From: Arbacia lixula
Taxonomy: Eukaryota; Echinodermata; Echinoidea; Arbacioida; Arbaciidae
NCBI GenBank assembly: GCA_963669155.1
Contig: OZ022581.1
Span: forward strand, 15,268,335 to 15,332,334
Direction: 5' to 3'
Length of the DNA: 64,000 nucleotides
The translations under genes and the position numbers were made by a program. The notes under the pieces were generated by a model. It did not search any database. It was not told the DNA's origin and was given only the letters and a program-made list of their open reading frames with translations. Below, piece after piece: positions 10,616-26,489 of the stretch (position 1 is its first letter; every line of letters starts with the position of its first letter).

Positions 10616-13109
10616 TAAACTTACTCTCTCTTCTCTCTCTCCTCTCTCTCCCTCCTTTCCTTCCCCCTCTCTGTTCCTCTCTGAACAGAAAGGACAAAAA
10701 AAGGGATCCTCTCCGATTTCAGCTTTGCTCCTTTTGAAAGATGTAACCATATTATGGGTATCAAATTCTTTTTGATGATAAACAAGTGGCGCTGTAGGAA
10801 AAACTTTAGAATTAGAAGGAAATCTGTCAGCAAGATTTGATACATGCAATTTGTAAATGCCTACCAGATGTGTGGAGTATGGGAGGTATGGAGAAATCCA
10901 ACCCTGTTCACACCACACCCTACACCACAACCCGTTCACACTACACCCGTATCCGTGATTGGAATGGATCTTGTCCGCTACTGAAGCTTTCAGACTACAT
11001 CCACTCTCATACAGGAGCAGTTTGTAGCTGCTGCTTATTATCCTCTTATGTTTTGCATGCTATCATTAGGGTTTAAACTGCAGAGTTTCATGACTTTTGT
11101 AAAAAAAGGGGCACACTAACTTTAACACGTTCTTCAAGAGCCACATATTTACGGGCTGGCTTTTTTGTCACTCAAGTACTGAGCAGCACAACTCCTGCAT
11201 AATCTGCTGTATGGACAATAGCCAAGAGGCCATGAATAAATTTCAAATTCCTTGGAGGTAAATTTTGAAATGGTAATTAGACTAGGGTTCCTGAAACCTT
11301 AAAATCTCACCATGAACTAGCGACGGGCTAAAGAAGATATGTGCACTCTTGATCGCAAGCTCCTTCTACTCTGTCTCATCAATCTGACCAAAGCACTGTT
11401 CACACTGCTGTCACAACATGGTTAGCACCGATCAACATTCTCAGATGTTTCAAACTGTGTTGTGCTGTATTTGATATGGGTCTGACGTAGAACAGCTCGC
11501 ATGATAGCAAACTACTGCCATTCTACAGAGTGGTGTCATCTCTCACACACACTCTTTCACATCAAAGTGTTACACATACTTGGTAAGGCTCATTAGCATG
11601 AAAGCACTTTGTTGATGTTGGTCGCCATAGATGTCAATTTTCCTGCTCATACCAGAGAAAGAATATGGCTCAAAGTATGATTTTTGAACACAACAGAGGG
11701 CAGCCACTGTACTGGGGAAAGGAAGGACTGTGTGAATGGTACCATGCGATTTCAGAGCTGCCAACCTCTGAACGTCAAAATTAGTATTCTGCACCTCCAA
11801 AATTTGTATTTTTCCTTCAAAATTTGTATTTTTAAAAGAGGCTAGTCGCTTTTTTGCGGTTCTGCAAAAGGCGCTCGAGTATGCATATAATAATACATTA
11901 CTTTATTTTGCAAGCGATGTCGCGAGTGTGATCGAACGCCTGTTTGCGTTGCAATATACCACGTGTATTAATATTAGCTAACTACAATGCAGCTTTCGTC
12001 CTTTTCTTTTTATTATTTCATTTTGCTGTGAATTGATATTCTTTGGATGCGCTTTTGTGCTTTCGTATTCTCTTTCGATTTTCATAACAAAAACATTTTT
12101 TTTGGTTGGCAGCTATGGGATTGGTATTGTGGTAATCAGCCGTTACATGGCTTGACTCAAACAAAGAAGTAATGCCTTCTATGGATGCACCATTTTCCAT
12201 TCCTTTATTATGTGATCTAGTTTTTTGGATGAGTACCTCACCAAATTTCTATGTCACCTCATACTTGTTCCGTATATTTGTTTCTTTACTGGTTGCTTAT
12301 CTATATGCCATCATTTTATGATTGTACATCCTTCTCATTTTTCTTGTACAGAGCAGTGCATGATAACAAGAAAGCAGCCACATCCTATGAAAAGATAAAA
12401 AATATTAATATGAATGTTGTCTATTAAGAAATATGATATCATGCAGGCATAAAGAGTCTAATGGTTTATTAGTGTTTTCTGCTCTGATTCAAATAAATAA
12501 TGAGCATGCACTGATCCACATTCAGAGGACATTTGTTTTTCTCCCTTTAAAATGTTACAAAGAGATATCATTGGCTTTAATATCCCCATCTCAGATACTG
12601 CTCACATAATGTAAAGAAATGTAAATGTTGATAATTGGAACAAAACTGGATTGGAACAAAAAAAAGTCCTTTTCTTGTTTATTTACTGCCTTCCAGAGAG
12701 TGGAATCATGAATGAGCTGTTTGAGGGCAATCAGGTGTAGGATCTTGTCTTTGAGTACACCATTCTTTTAGGGGGGTTTCGTGTTGCCCGATCAGCTTTT
12801 ACACATTCAGCGCAGAAACCAAACCCTTGGACAGATTATCGGGATAAGCCACAAACGGCTTGTGAATGTTCGCGATATGTTTCAAGATTTATCCTGCGCG
12901 TCTCCTGTTACAATCACTGCCACACATCTCGGGTTTGGCTGCTCCCCGTAGCGTAGCAAGCCAGACACATCTTCTTGTCTTCTAGGGGATTACAGGCAAT
13001 CAAGTCAACGCAACGATGTCTGGAAGTGTTTCCATCTAATGCTTTCTGAGCTAGTTTTAACTTATTCAAGACCAAGCTCCTTTCAGGGCAAAAATTATCA
13101 CTATATGGC
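10616..13109. other. Unique non-coding stretch with short CT run
   Basis: A CT run of about 60 bp lies at 10,622-10,680. A weak CTCF-like word is near 11,692-11,705. A CpG-richer patch at 12,770-13,020 stands out from the AT-rich surroundings and could be a regulatory element. No exon or RNA gene was recognised. Confidence 0.4.
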
Positions 13110-13285
13110 TTTCAAATTTGCAACCATTTTCTTTCAAAACCCAGATTTTTTCCCAAAACATGGAATGTACATTCCATGGTAAATTCATATAATTTGCAAA
13201 TTTCAAATTTGCAACCGTTTTCTTTCAAAAGCCAGATTTTCCCCAAAAAATATGGAACGTACATTCCATTGTAAATTCACATAAC
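13110..13285 (+). repeat. Tandem duplication, unit about 91 bp, two copies
   Basis: Copy 1 starts at 13,111 and copy 2 at 13,202. Both run through TTCAAATTTGCAACC, TTTTCTTTCAAAA, CCAGATTTT and ACATTCCAT-GTAAATTCA. Each unit contains a near-palindromic GGAATGTACATTCC core. They differ at roughly one base in ten, so the duplication is not recent. Confidence 0.85.
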
Positions 13286-13590
13286 GTCCAACAAATACAT
13301 TTTACAGCAATACCTGCAGTTGTACCTATTTGACCATTTAATAAACATTTGTCCTTTGACCTTAGACCATTTTACTTTGAAAGACGATTACAAATATGAT
13401 ACATATCAGTAAAAGAACAAGAATGGATTCATCTTGTGCAATGAATTGTATACAATGCCTTTTCAGAGTTTTAATTCTTGATATGAGACTGTTATAGACC
13501 TAAACCATATATGTGTTGTACTTGGTCCTGAATGGTTATCATCTCTTCTGAATGGCCACTTCCCAAACCAAGGAAAGAAAGGGTGGGGGA

Positions 13591-13605
13591 GGGGGGGGGG
13601 GGGGG
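13591..13605 (+). repeat. Poly-G homopolymer (15 G)
   Basis: A pure G run preceded by GGGTGGGGGA. The wider 13,581-13,605 segment could form a G-quadruplex on the plus strand. Confidence 0.9.
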
Positions 13606-13989
13606 TAAGGTGTGCCTACTGCGCCCTTACCATAGCTTTCATTTAAGGCCTCACCAATTTCACAACAACAAAAAGGAGGCATAGACGGCAGATATATCAC
13701 ATTGGATCTATGATATTTAGGGTCCACAAATAATTCTACTGGAATTTTCTTTTTCAATATATGGGTTATGAATGCCAAAAAGACAAATAATGTATTCAGA
13801 CAAAAGAATCCATGCATCAATTTCCTGTCTGGCGAGTGAGAAGTATGTCATTTTAACCGCTTTGCTTGTATATTTCATCGAAACACCTCTCTCACCGAAT
13901 AATTTTCACAAACTCTTCCTCTCGTGACCAAAAACTGGGGAGTCAAACGCATAAAAACAAGAAAGCCCTTCAATTATCATGACTATTTA

Positions 13990-14265
13990 AAGTTTGCCAA
14001 CCCAAACCGCGGAGCAGAAACCTCAGCGACCGCGAGCCCGCGCTGTTCCCCGGGATCTTATCTGCGTGTATTTAGGTCAGGGGGTCAGCCTGATATGAAA
14101 GTCAATGTTTGTCTTAGCCTCGGATAACGCTGCCAGCCTGGCTACTTGAGGCCTGCGTGCTGAATTAAGCACCACTTTGTGAATAAAACAACAGCGATTG
14201 CGACGGTTATTGCCTGGTTTGCCATGAAAACCAAGATAAGTAGACAAACTAACTACGGCCGGGCC
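13990..14265. promoter_or_regulatory. CpG-rich patch, possible regulatory element
   Basis: This stretch contains several CpG clusters (CCGCGGAG, GCGACCGCGAGCCCGCG, CGGATAACG, TTGCGACGG) in an otherwise AT-rich region. No TATA box or exon is convincing. An unmethylated regulatory element or a non-coding exon are possibilities; this is an inference from composition only. Confidence 0.25.
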
Positions 14266-14841
14266 AGAGCTAAAACAAGTGTGAAATGGAAAAATATGCA
14301 GGTAAAGACATTGCAAGAGTTTTGCCTTTCAATCCGTGGCATTTGCATTTTCCAAGTGTGATTTTACAAGAGCAAGATATGTGTGAAAATGTTTCATTTA
14401 ATGATGAAATTACGCATAGCAGACGGATTTCAAATTTACATTGATTAAACATGAGAATTGGAATCTTTACATTTATCAAAGTGTAGACAAGTTTTCTTTA
14501 AATGGATTGACTGATTACATGCAAAGTAATAAAGAATGTAAAGAAATACGAGTATTTAGAAATATTAGAACAAAAGAAAAATGGCGAAAAACTAAGAAGT
14601 ATTTCTTGCCATCTTATTGACGATATGATAATGACAGCATGAGGATACAAAAGTTAAACATAAATTTAAAAATAAACTGAAAAGTAATGAATGTCAATGA
14701 TTGATATCAAATAACCAAGTATTTTTTGTACATTACATGCTGCACAACTATTTTGATGTGTGCTTTCTAGAAACCATCCAGAAATCCTTAATGATACTGC
14801 ATTCCCCTTTGCCCCCACCTCAATCTTAAAGTTGCAACATA

Positions 14842-15312
14842 AACCCCGTTCATATACACCGCCATCCGTGAAAAAGGCGAAACATTTGCGGCAATTTTGC
14901 CGCAAATTTTGCCGATGCTTTACCGATAGCTGCGTATATGAATGGGAATAACTCAAATAATGTGGTATTTGCTTCTTCTTTTTTTGCGCTTATTTTGCGG
15001 CTTTTTCGTGGATAGAGACCTAGAGATAATACTGCCATATTGCGGTAAGCGAATCTTATAAACTGCGTCTGCAGAATAGCCGTAAATGTTGCGCCTTGTG
15101 CATCACACTATGGCATGTAGGTTGCTAATCCCACCGCTCGTATGGCTGAGCGGAACATGTCACCATCTATTTGAAGAGAGTCCAGCTGTCCAAAACATCA
15201 CAACATTATGACTTTTGGGGTGTATATGAACGGTGCTTTTGCGGCTTGCTGGGAACTTGCTTACCGAGGTGCATCGGTAATAATAGCGCTATATGGTATG
15301 TGAATGGGGCTA
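14842..15312. mobile_element. Possible non-autonomous element with short inverted ends
   Basis: The left end CCCCGTTCATATACACCGC resembles the reverse complement of the right end (GGTATGTGAATGGGG, 15,294-15,308). A second GTATATGAACGGTGCTTTTGCGG block lies internally near 15,222. Inside are repeated words GCGGC, TTGCGG and TTTGCCGC, unusual for the neighbourhood. There is no coding region, and a clean target duplication was not found, so the call is tentative. Confidence 0.4.
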
Positions 15313-16220
15313 TAGACCTCTTATTCCAATATGGCTTTCTTTAGTTTTAGGTATGTCACAGGTTAGGAGGACTCCTCGGTCCAAAGTAGAATGTTAAAGC
15401 AGTGTTATGGCACAGGGTCAGTGTTATTGGGTGGATCTTTTTTCAAATGTGAAATGGTCCACGCTTTGTTGTGGACTCCTTGGTCTTGGTCCAATGTAAA
15501 TCATACATGGTTATAAGAAGGAGACCATTTTTTATGTGAGGACAAATACAAAATGTGTCAACATGATAGCTATAGTGTCATTGGTAAAATGTTGAGAGTA
15601 TGAGTAGTATGAAAGGTTCTGTGTTTCTTGATATGGAGTTGTTCCAGAATTCATACCTATATTTTCATCAGATATGAAAGTGCCTGAGAGCTAAGCATAC
15701 CTGAGCTGACATTAGCAATTCTAGTTTGATGACTAAGTGGTGACAGATGAATGGTCAAGTTTCAATATTCTTACCTGCGAACTCATCGACAGACCCTTTC
15801 ACACTGGAAGATGACTCATGACTAATCCCATGAATAAATAACCACGCACATACTCATGTTGTATTCTAAATATCATGAGTGTGACATCAAAACATTTTTT
15901 TTTGAGTGAAAGGACTTTCTGGGGTAATTTCAATTTTAAAAAAATACACTGCTGACATAGAACCAGTCATAAGGAAAGCGTGCTCCATCCTGTGAAGAGT
16001 TGCTCTGAAAATTGTGCTCTTTATTCAGTTTCCAGGACAAGAATATGGTTGAACAAATTCATATAAGCTCACTTTAAAAATGTTTTCTTTTTGTCTTTCA
16101 AATAGAATAGCAGGAGAAGTAATTGGAAATTGAAAAATGAGAAATATGTGTTTGAATGCATGCAAATTAAAACAGGAATGTTTGGAAGTGTACAAAAGGT
16201 ATTATTTATGCCTTTGTCAT
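15313..16220. other. Non-coding stretch
   Basis: Includes a possible short inverted-end element at about 15,793-15,920, with ends CCTTTCACACT and GAGTGAAAGGA. Otherwise it is unique AT-rich sequence. Confidence 0.35.
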
Positions 16221-16221
16221 C

Positions 16222-16282
16222 CACAAACACACAAACATATGTGTATACACACACACACACACACACACACACAAGCATATGT

Positions 16283-16337
<55 letters not shown>

Positions 16338-16345
16338 TACACCCA
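16222..16345 (+). repeat. (CA)n microsatellite
   Basis: An interrupted CA array with two ATATGTGTA-type interruptions. The His/Thr-rich and Cys/Val-rich frames across it are repeat artefacts. Confidence 0.95.
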
Positions 16346-18080
16346 CAAACAAAAATGCATGACAACACACAAAGCAATTCATACAAAAACAGATGCAGGA
16401 ACAGAGTCAACAGATGAACACACAATTAAAACAATTTTATAACAAAGATAAAAATGATAAAAAAGATTGAAAAAAACATGTAAACAGATACACGAAAGGC
16501 AAGGTAAAACTCTTAATTCATGGCTGTTTGATATCAAAATATGGTAAAGTTTTTTTTAAATAATTTGACAGGTAGATTTCTGAATAAATTAGTACCACAT
16601 GTGACTGCAGTTACATATATCAATACAAATACAAAGAACAACAAGACTACATTGTTTATGCCAACTCTGATGGGAATAATATGAATTTGAATTATGCATC
16701 CTGTGGCAAAGCAAGTTAATGAAGTGCTTAGAACAAGTCCCCTCATACATGCAAAATTCAGAAAATTATTTTTCTAGACTGCGTCATGCACATAAATAAT
16801 CAGCGAAATAAAACACTTGATGCGCATGCATGATTCACAATTCCTGTTGAAATAAGAAGTGATTATATAAAAAACAAAAGTACATGATATATTCACCATA
16901 TGGATGGATATTTCTGTGTAACATGTACATGTGTGTGTGTGTGTACATCAGTGCATGTGTGTGTATGTATTTTATGTGTCTTTATGTGTGAAATTGCAAT
17001 ATTGTAAGCTTTTAGTGATTGAACAATGAAATCAATTTAAAGTTAAATGGAGTTAAAGAGTACACAAAGAATGTATGGTGAGGTGAAATTCCCAATAATT
17101 ATTAACACAACCATATAAAGAAGAAATTAAGTCTGAAGAAGCTCCTCTAACTGATTATAAGCAAGAAACATGCAGACAAGCGAGACCTTACCTCGACCGA
17201 AATCCTCTGTGCAATCTGCAGCATGAAACAAAGACAAAAGAGAGAGGCGGTTTGTGTGGAGAAAATGTGAGAGTGAAAAAGAGAGAGGAGAAAGGATGAG
17301 AAAGAGAAGAGAATGAAGAAGTGAGAGGGGAGAGAGAGAGAGAGAGAAAACTTTACTAATATCTCTGACACAGTTGCATTTTGATGATGCATACCACATC
17401 AAATAAAGTACATGTTTCACAACTGCCCATTTGATAATAGATTTTGACTTGTTTTGGATCGAAGACAAGTCAAAGATGAACTGTGCCTTCCTGAGGATGT
17501 ATCTGGTCATGGTTTTCTTTCCTTCAAGATGTAAATATGCTGAGAAAGTGAGAGATGCATTTCTTTAAGAAAAAATACACTCCACTTTATATTGTGCTCA
17601 GCATTTCAGAATAAAAACTTCAAGAGGATTCTACGCAAATATGATAAAAAGGAGAAATATTGAAACAGCCACCTCCCCTCGTTCTATCACATCATGCTAC
17701 AAAAATACATTATCCATATCAACATGAAGCTCTTGGCTGCCGGAACAATGTGCCTGAACCCCACAAAAAGTGCATGTCAACATGTACTTTTGATGATAAA
17801 AACTAGGTTGAGACTTGTCATTTTTTCCTGTTTGTTTTGGGTTTGTGACATTTGGAGGGAGAAGACGGCAGCGAGTATCAAGTGTTTCTGGCAAATGTCA
17901 ACCCAGAGGTAACATCACTTTTCACAAGCGATATTACGAGGTTCAGCTTGATGGTGCTGACTTTGGGGGACGGGGGTGATGGGGATTCAAGGAGGGAGAG
18001 CTAGTGCCCCTTGCTGTCAAAAGGTTTCAACTCAATTTGGGCATCCATTTGTACAACAATATGTTTTAGCCATACACAGT
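16346..18080. other. Non-coding stretch
   Basis: Short TG runs near 16,930-16,945 and a GA run at 17,320-17,350. No gene is supported apart from the exon-like segment listed separately. Confidence 0.4.
17192..17215 (-). other. Exon-like 24-bp segment (possible microexon)
   Basis: On the minus strand a pyrimidine-rich tract (CTCTCTCTTTTGTCTTTG...) ends in a CTGCAG acceptor. A 24-base segment follows, then a strong GTAAGG donor. The length is a multiple of three and one frame reads IAQRISVE without a stop. Nothing else of a gene is visible near it on this strand, so it could equally be chance splice-site pairing. If real, it would be a microexon of a long minus-strand gene whose other exons lie outside the window or are unrecognised. 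Confidence 0.2.
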
Positions 18081-21756
<3,676 letters not shown>

Positions 21757-21929
21757 CTTACATGTACCAGTATCACATTTTCCAGCTCTGTTGGCTATTT
21801 TTCATAATTTCATAATTTTGTAATTGTTGCATTGCTGAAAGTCTTACCTATCAAATCTGTAATTCATGGTACAGGTCATTATTTAGGCTTCTTACATGTA
21901 CCAGTATCACATTTTCCAGCTCTGTTGGC
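21757..21929 (+). repeat. A-B-A local duplication
   Basis: A 39-bp segment (CTTACATGTACCAGTATCAC, then ATTTTCCAGCTCTGTTGGC) occurs at 21,757-21,795 and again at 21,891-21,929, identical or nearly so. Between them is segment B (TTTTTCATAATTT ... GGTACAGGTCATTATTTAGG). A diverged copy of B recurs at 22,822-22,912. The near-identity of the two A copies points to a recent event. Confidence 0.9.
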
Positions 21930-22267
21930 AAATACTAATTACGCAAGTATATTATTACTTCATCATGCCTGATGCATTAAAAAAAACTCTTTGATCCTGC
22001 TGTACATTATCATACCCTATGAAGGAAATACTAATGTCACAGAGGCTCTTATGTATGGGGGCCTTTTATCTTTATTTTAGCTCCACATCTTTTACATTTT
22101 TGTGTGTGTGGAAGAGGAGGAGGGGGGGGGGGGAATTAAAGGCCCAGAGCCCCCATGTACTTATGTGACTAGCAGTACTGGAATGAGAACATGCTGGCCT
22201 GATTCAGCTCCACAGTGGGAACAGATCAGTAGCCATGAATGAATGATAGGGAGACAGAGACATCAGG

Positions 22268-22475
22268 CTTTATGTAGCAGAGAGACAGAGGGGCAGAGAG
22301 GCAGAGAGGAAGAGAGGAAGAGAGGAAGAGAGGAAGAGAGGTAGAGAGGAAGAGAGGAAGAGAGGAACAGAGACAGAGGGGCAGAGAGGCAGAGAGACAG
22401 AGAGACAGAGAGGCAGAGAGGAAGAGAGGAAGAGAGGCAGAGAGGAAGAGATGTAGAGAGGTAGAAGGGCAGGAG
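22268..22475 (+). repeat. Purine minisatellite with about 9-bp period
   Basis: Around 20 units of GAGAGGAAG, GAGAGGCAG and GAGAGACAG. The reverse strand reads Leu-Pro-Leu-Phe-Leu-Ser repeats for 91 codons, which is not taken as a gene. Confidence 0.9.
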
Positions 22476-22821
22476 GGTGAGACCAGGGATCAGACCAGGG
22501 ATTCTGGGACATGGTATTAGTTGATCCAGAAAAGAGTGACATCAACTGATCAAAGTTTTAATCCTCCATAGACTCAGAATCACAAAAGAGGAATTTATCA
22601 GTCGCTTTGCCGCCTTAGTATCCATGTCTCTACTGAGACCCTGTGTGTGTAATGAACGTCTGGTGAAGCGTTAAAGGATACCTAGGCCTGGTTTCATTGT
22701 GAAAGTAACAATAACGTGGATTGAACATTATTACAAGTGCAGTAAATATTCATTAGGGACAGTCCCCAGAGATTTCTCTTTATTGGTTAGAACAATCTCC
22801 TGGTTTTCTTACCAAGTATAA

Positions 22822-22912
22822 CTATTTTTCATAATTTTGTCATTGTTTCATTGCTGAAAGTCTTACCTATCGAATCTATAATTCATGGTACAGGTCATTA
22901 CTTGGGCTTCTT
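22822..22912 (+). repeat. Second copy of segment B of the 21.8-kb duplication
   Basis: Matches 21,796-21,891 over about 90 bp, including TTGCTGAAAGTCTTACCTAT and AATTCATGGTACAGGTCATTA. It differs by scattered substitutions and one short deletion. The two lie about 1 kb apart in the same orientation. Confidence 0.85.
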
Positions 22913-23236
22913 TCATTCTCAGCCTGTTTGATGAGATTGTTATTTGTCATAACTGTGAAAAGAAAACAAACATCACTCTCAGAACTGTTTTTTTGTAATG
23001 ACAGTTGATTTTTGGCAATAAACCTGCATGAATTGAACCAATTTTGGCATCCATCTACATTCTTAATTGCCCCTCTTCGTCCCAAATGCAATATACTATG
23101 TTGTAATTGACATGGGACCTGATTGGCTGGTACCAAGAGGGTTAATAGCATGCATCTGTTAGGCACCCAGCTACCAACATGAAAAGACATGTAGATAGAT
23201 AAATACATAAATTATAAATATGTAGCTGGATAGATA

Positions 23237-24335
23237 CAGTTGGCAGCAAAATTATTCAACCCCCCTCTAATTTTTGACATTCTGTCATAATGAATAATAT
23301 TGCAGCAGCAGATTGCTACTAAACCATTAAGATGGTTAGCAGACAGTTAATTACTAAAGAATACCAGAGAAAAAAATCAAATTTTACTGCATAGGTCATC
23401 TGAAATTGCAATTTGCGCCCAAAAAGCATGTTGCAAAATTATTCAACCCCCTATTTTACACACAAGAAACGAATGTACAAATAATGACAATTTAAAAGCC
23501 AGTGCATATATTCTGAGGTGAATGCTGATTTTATTTATCCTCCACCTGAAACTGGAACCTTTATATGCACAACTAACAAGTTGTAACATTATTCAACCCA
23601 GATGGGTGTGTCTGTTAGTACTTTGTGCAGCATCCATATGCTGCAATGACCTCCTGCAGATGAGATGAATAGCCTCCCACAAGCTTCTCACAACGCTCCT
23701 TGGTGATGTTAGCCCATTCCTCTTGTGCAATGGTCTTAAGGTAATCGATGCATGTAGGTCTACATGCTGCAACAGCTTTCTTCAGATCCCACCACAAATT
23801 CTCTTTGGGGTTTAGGTCTGGAGACTGCGATGGTCACTCAAGGTGCGCAAGAGGAATGGGCCAACACCCCCAAGGATCATTGTTAGAAGCTTGTGAGAGG
23901 CTATTCATCTCGTCTGCACTAGGTCATTGCAGCAAATGGATGCTGCACAAAGTACTAAAAGACACACCCATCTGGGTTAAATCATGTTACAACTTATTAG
24001 TTGTGCATAAAGGTTCCAGTTTCAGGTGAAGGATAAATAAAATCAGCATTCACCTCAGAATATATGCACTGGCTTTTAAATTGTCATTATTTGTGCATTC
24101 GTTTCATGTGTGTAAAATAGGGGGTTGAATAATTTTGCAACATGCTTTTTGGGCGCAAATTGCAATTTCAGATGACCTATGCAGTAAAATTTGATTTTTT
24201 TTCTCCGGTATTCTTTAGTAATTAACTGTCTGCTAACTATCTTAATGGTTTAGTAGCAATCTGCTGCTGCAATATTATTCATTATGACAGAATGTCAAAA
24301 ATAAGAGGGGGGTTGAATAATTTTGCTGCCAACTG
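23237..24335. mobile_element. Palindromic Tc1/mariner-derived foldback element
   Basis: A 1.1-kb element is flanked by TA on both sides, the usual Tc1/mariner target duplication. It begins CAGTTGGCAGCAAAATTATT and ends with the reverse complement. The inverted match is not limited to short termini: about 490 bp at the left (to about 23,733) pairs with about 490 bp at the right (from about 23,846), leaving a loop of only about 110 bp. Each arm contains a second internal TTATTCAACCCCCTATTTTA-type box and the end of a transposase gene, so the element consists of two 3' ends of one transposon joined head to head. It cannot encode an active transposase. It could still be moved in trans by a full-length relative, as is known for other foldback Tc1 derivatives. 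Confidence 0.9.
23615..23838 (-). pseudogene. Tc1-like transposase, C-terminal fragment only
   Basis: Read on the minus strand, the fragment runs from SPDLNPKENLWWDLKKAVA through IAQEEWANI and YSSHLQEVIAAYG to a stop after CCTKY. This is the C-terminal end of a Tc1-family DDE transposase. The E in NPKEN is the third catalytic acidic residue of the DD34E triad. The two aspartates and the N-terminal DNA-binding domain are missing, so it is a remnant of about 75 residues out of about 340. A mirrored, more decayed copy sits in the right arm (23,846-23,965). Confidence 0.85.
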
Positions 24336-24900
24336 TAAATGAACAGACGGATAGCATTCAATACGTATATGGGAATAAAATATGTAGATGGGTACCAGTA
24401 GCTAGATGAATAGAAATAAAGATGGATAGCCTGTAATATGTAATTGCATAAATACCCTGTCCCAATAGTAAAATATATAAATATTTTGAGCAGCATGTGT
24501 GTCATGACATTTGGTTTAATCATGTGATAAATCACTTAGGCATACCATGTAGTACCATTAATCGTTCATGTGATATAAAGCAAGGAATATACTCTTTTGA
24601 AAGGATTTTTGCTGAGCCGTGACCATGAAATAGAAGGACTGAAAGAGAAATACAAGTCGGTCAAGATTTGACGTCAGCTTGTAGGACTCTGTGGGCAGCG
24701 ACACGATCAAGCTGCTTCCTCTGGCTACTGGCACAGACGTGATGATGTAGTAACCCTAAACCTCAGGCTGTCGTTCTGCAGCTTGTCAATATTCTCGAAA
24801 CATTTGTAGAAACATTTGTTCTACTGGGAAGTCATGAATATTGACACGTCAAGAGATAGAGGATGCAAGGTATTGGTTACTGAAACATCACAGCCTTGCT
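24336..24900. other. Non-coding stretch
   Basis: AT-rich unique sequence with ATAGATGGATA-type words on both sides of the transposon insertion. Nothing else was recognised. Confidence 0.4.
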
Positions 24901-24904
24901 ACTT

Positions 24905-24990
24905 GCCATCAGTAGCCCGGTGGTTAGTGGCCATGCGCAGAGAGTGATAACATGCAGGTTCTAATCCTAACTGGGTTCTTTTCTCCACTT
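24905..24990 (+). mobile_element. tRNA-derived SINE head (candidate)
   Basis: An A-box-like TAGCCCGGTGGTTAGTGG (24,913-24,930) is followed at tRNA-like spacing by a B-box-like GGTTCTAATCC (24,957-24,967). The cloverleaf cannot be completed, so this is not a functional tRNA gene. The layout fits the internal RNA polymerase III promoter of a tRNA-derived SINE, with the body decayed into the following AT-rich DNA. Confidence 0.5.
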
Positions 24991-26480
24991 ATCTGCAAAA
25001 ATTTCTCAGCCCTGGTGAGAAAAATGCTACTTGATGCAGTGCAATCAAATCTACTTTTTAATTCTATTTTAATTAGGATTATTCTCATCTAAAAATGAAA
25101 GGTAATAAAAATCAAAATAGATCAAATGGTCAAATCCTATTTCTTTTCAATTTCCATTAACCTACAGTTGATCTAAAGGAACATCAACATGAAAAGAAAG
25201 TAAACACATAAACAACCATACTGCGCTACATGAAATATTGATTTGCGTTGTTTACTAGTGGATACATGCACAATTGTCACATAATTTTTTATGGATAAAA
25301 CCATATTTCCCATCAAGAAGAAGGATTAAGACAGAGGCAAGGAACAACTACATAGATAAAGAACATAATCCACTTTCTTCATCTTCTCATCATGTTCTCC
25401 TCAATTAAGCCCAGATCTCTTCCCAACCGCCCTCCATCTTTCTCTTCTGCCCCGATATCTATCGGCAGCTCACAGGGAATGTTGGGCCATTCATGAAAGT
25501 TATTCCAATTAAGCAAACACCATTCATGAGTTTATTTAAAACCACTTTCGCTGATTATCTCTCATTCATTCAATTACATGGGGCTAAACGAAGGAAAATC
25601 GACAGGGATGGTTTCAAGAGATTTATCTCCCCTCTCCTCGCTTTCTTTTTTTCCTTTTTTTATCTATATATCTTGATAATTTTCAAGTTCAGTAGCGACT
25701 TCATTAGGCTAATGGCTGATGGGCGAATCTAGGGGTACTCTGCCTCCATTTCCGATTGGCTAGCATCCTGACGAGGGGGGAGAAATGACAGGAAATCACA
25801 AGACAAGAACGCAGTAGAACGGGGAAGAAAGGTCAGCCTTTTACCTCCAATTGAGGCAGATGTACCTCCCACTTTAGACAATAAAAATGAGGGTCGAATG
25901 AGGGAAGAGTTGATGTAGAGGAATGACATATACACATGTATAGATTTGTTTCCTTGGTTGTAAAGCAAACATAAAATAAATGTATCCTTTCAGTCAGGGT
26001 GAAGTCAAAACGAAGTTCAATTCCTCTCATAAAGACTTGAACATTTACCTTCTCCGAACCCTGCAGACAGATGTGAAAGCGATAGCATTTAAGATGTTCT
26101 TACCTCATTCGTCAAACAGAATCATTACAATATCCTCTTTCCTGTTCTATTTTATTTTTTTTTGCATTGCAGTTGTTTTAAATCAGTGAAATGTGATGTT
26201 ATATTTCACTAAAAAAAGCATTGTCACCTCTAAACAAAAATTTAGAAGTTAGATTTTTGCTTAGGATCACACTTAATACAAGCAAATTAGACAAATTTAT
26301 TGAGGTTCTATGGTGATCAGAATATAAAAAAGAACAATATTCGATGTACAATAGATAGTACTTAATTAATTCATGGAAATGGAAATCATCCTAATAAAAT
26401 AAATCAAAGAGACCTTGGTACAAGGTTAAATCTACCAAGTTCATTACACCTCCTTTCATGCAGGCATTAACATTGTTGTA
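24991..26480. other. Unique non-coding stretch
   Basis: Nothing recognisable. A minus-strand GTAAGAAC donor-like site near 26,105 is followed only by stop-rich sequence. Frames are under 80 codons. Confidence 0.4.
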
Positions 26481-26489
26481 ACTGGGTGT

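Noticed and set aside
14528-14550. miR-1-like string GAATGTAAAGAAAT
   Set aside because: No opposite arm that could pair; AT-rich chance match.
15775-15803. Exon-like minus-strand segment with CAG/GTAAGAAT donor
   Set aside because: Its length breaks any obvious phase, and it overlaps the inverted end of a possible short element (CCTTTCACACT), so the splice-like borders are probably coincidental.
24912-24967. Functional tRNA gene
   Set aside because: A- and B-box-like blocks are present, but the acceptor and anticodon stems do not pair; a SINE head fits better.
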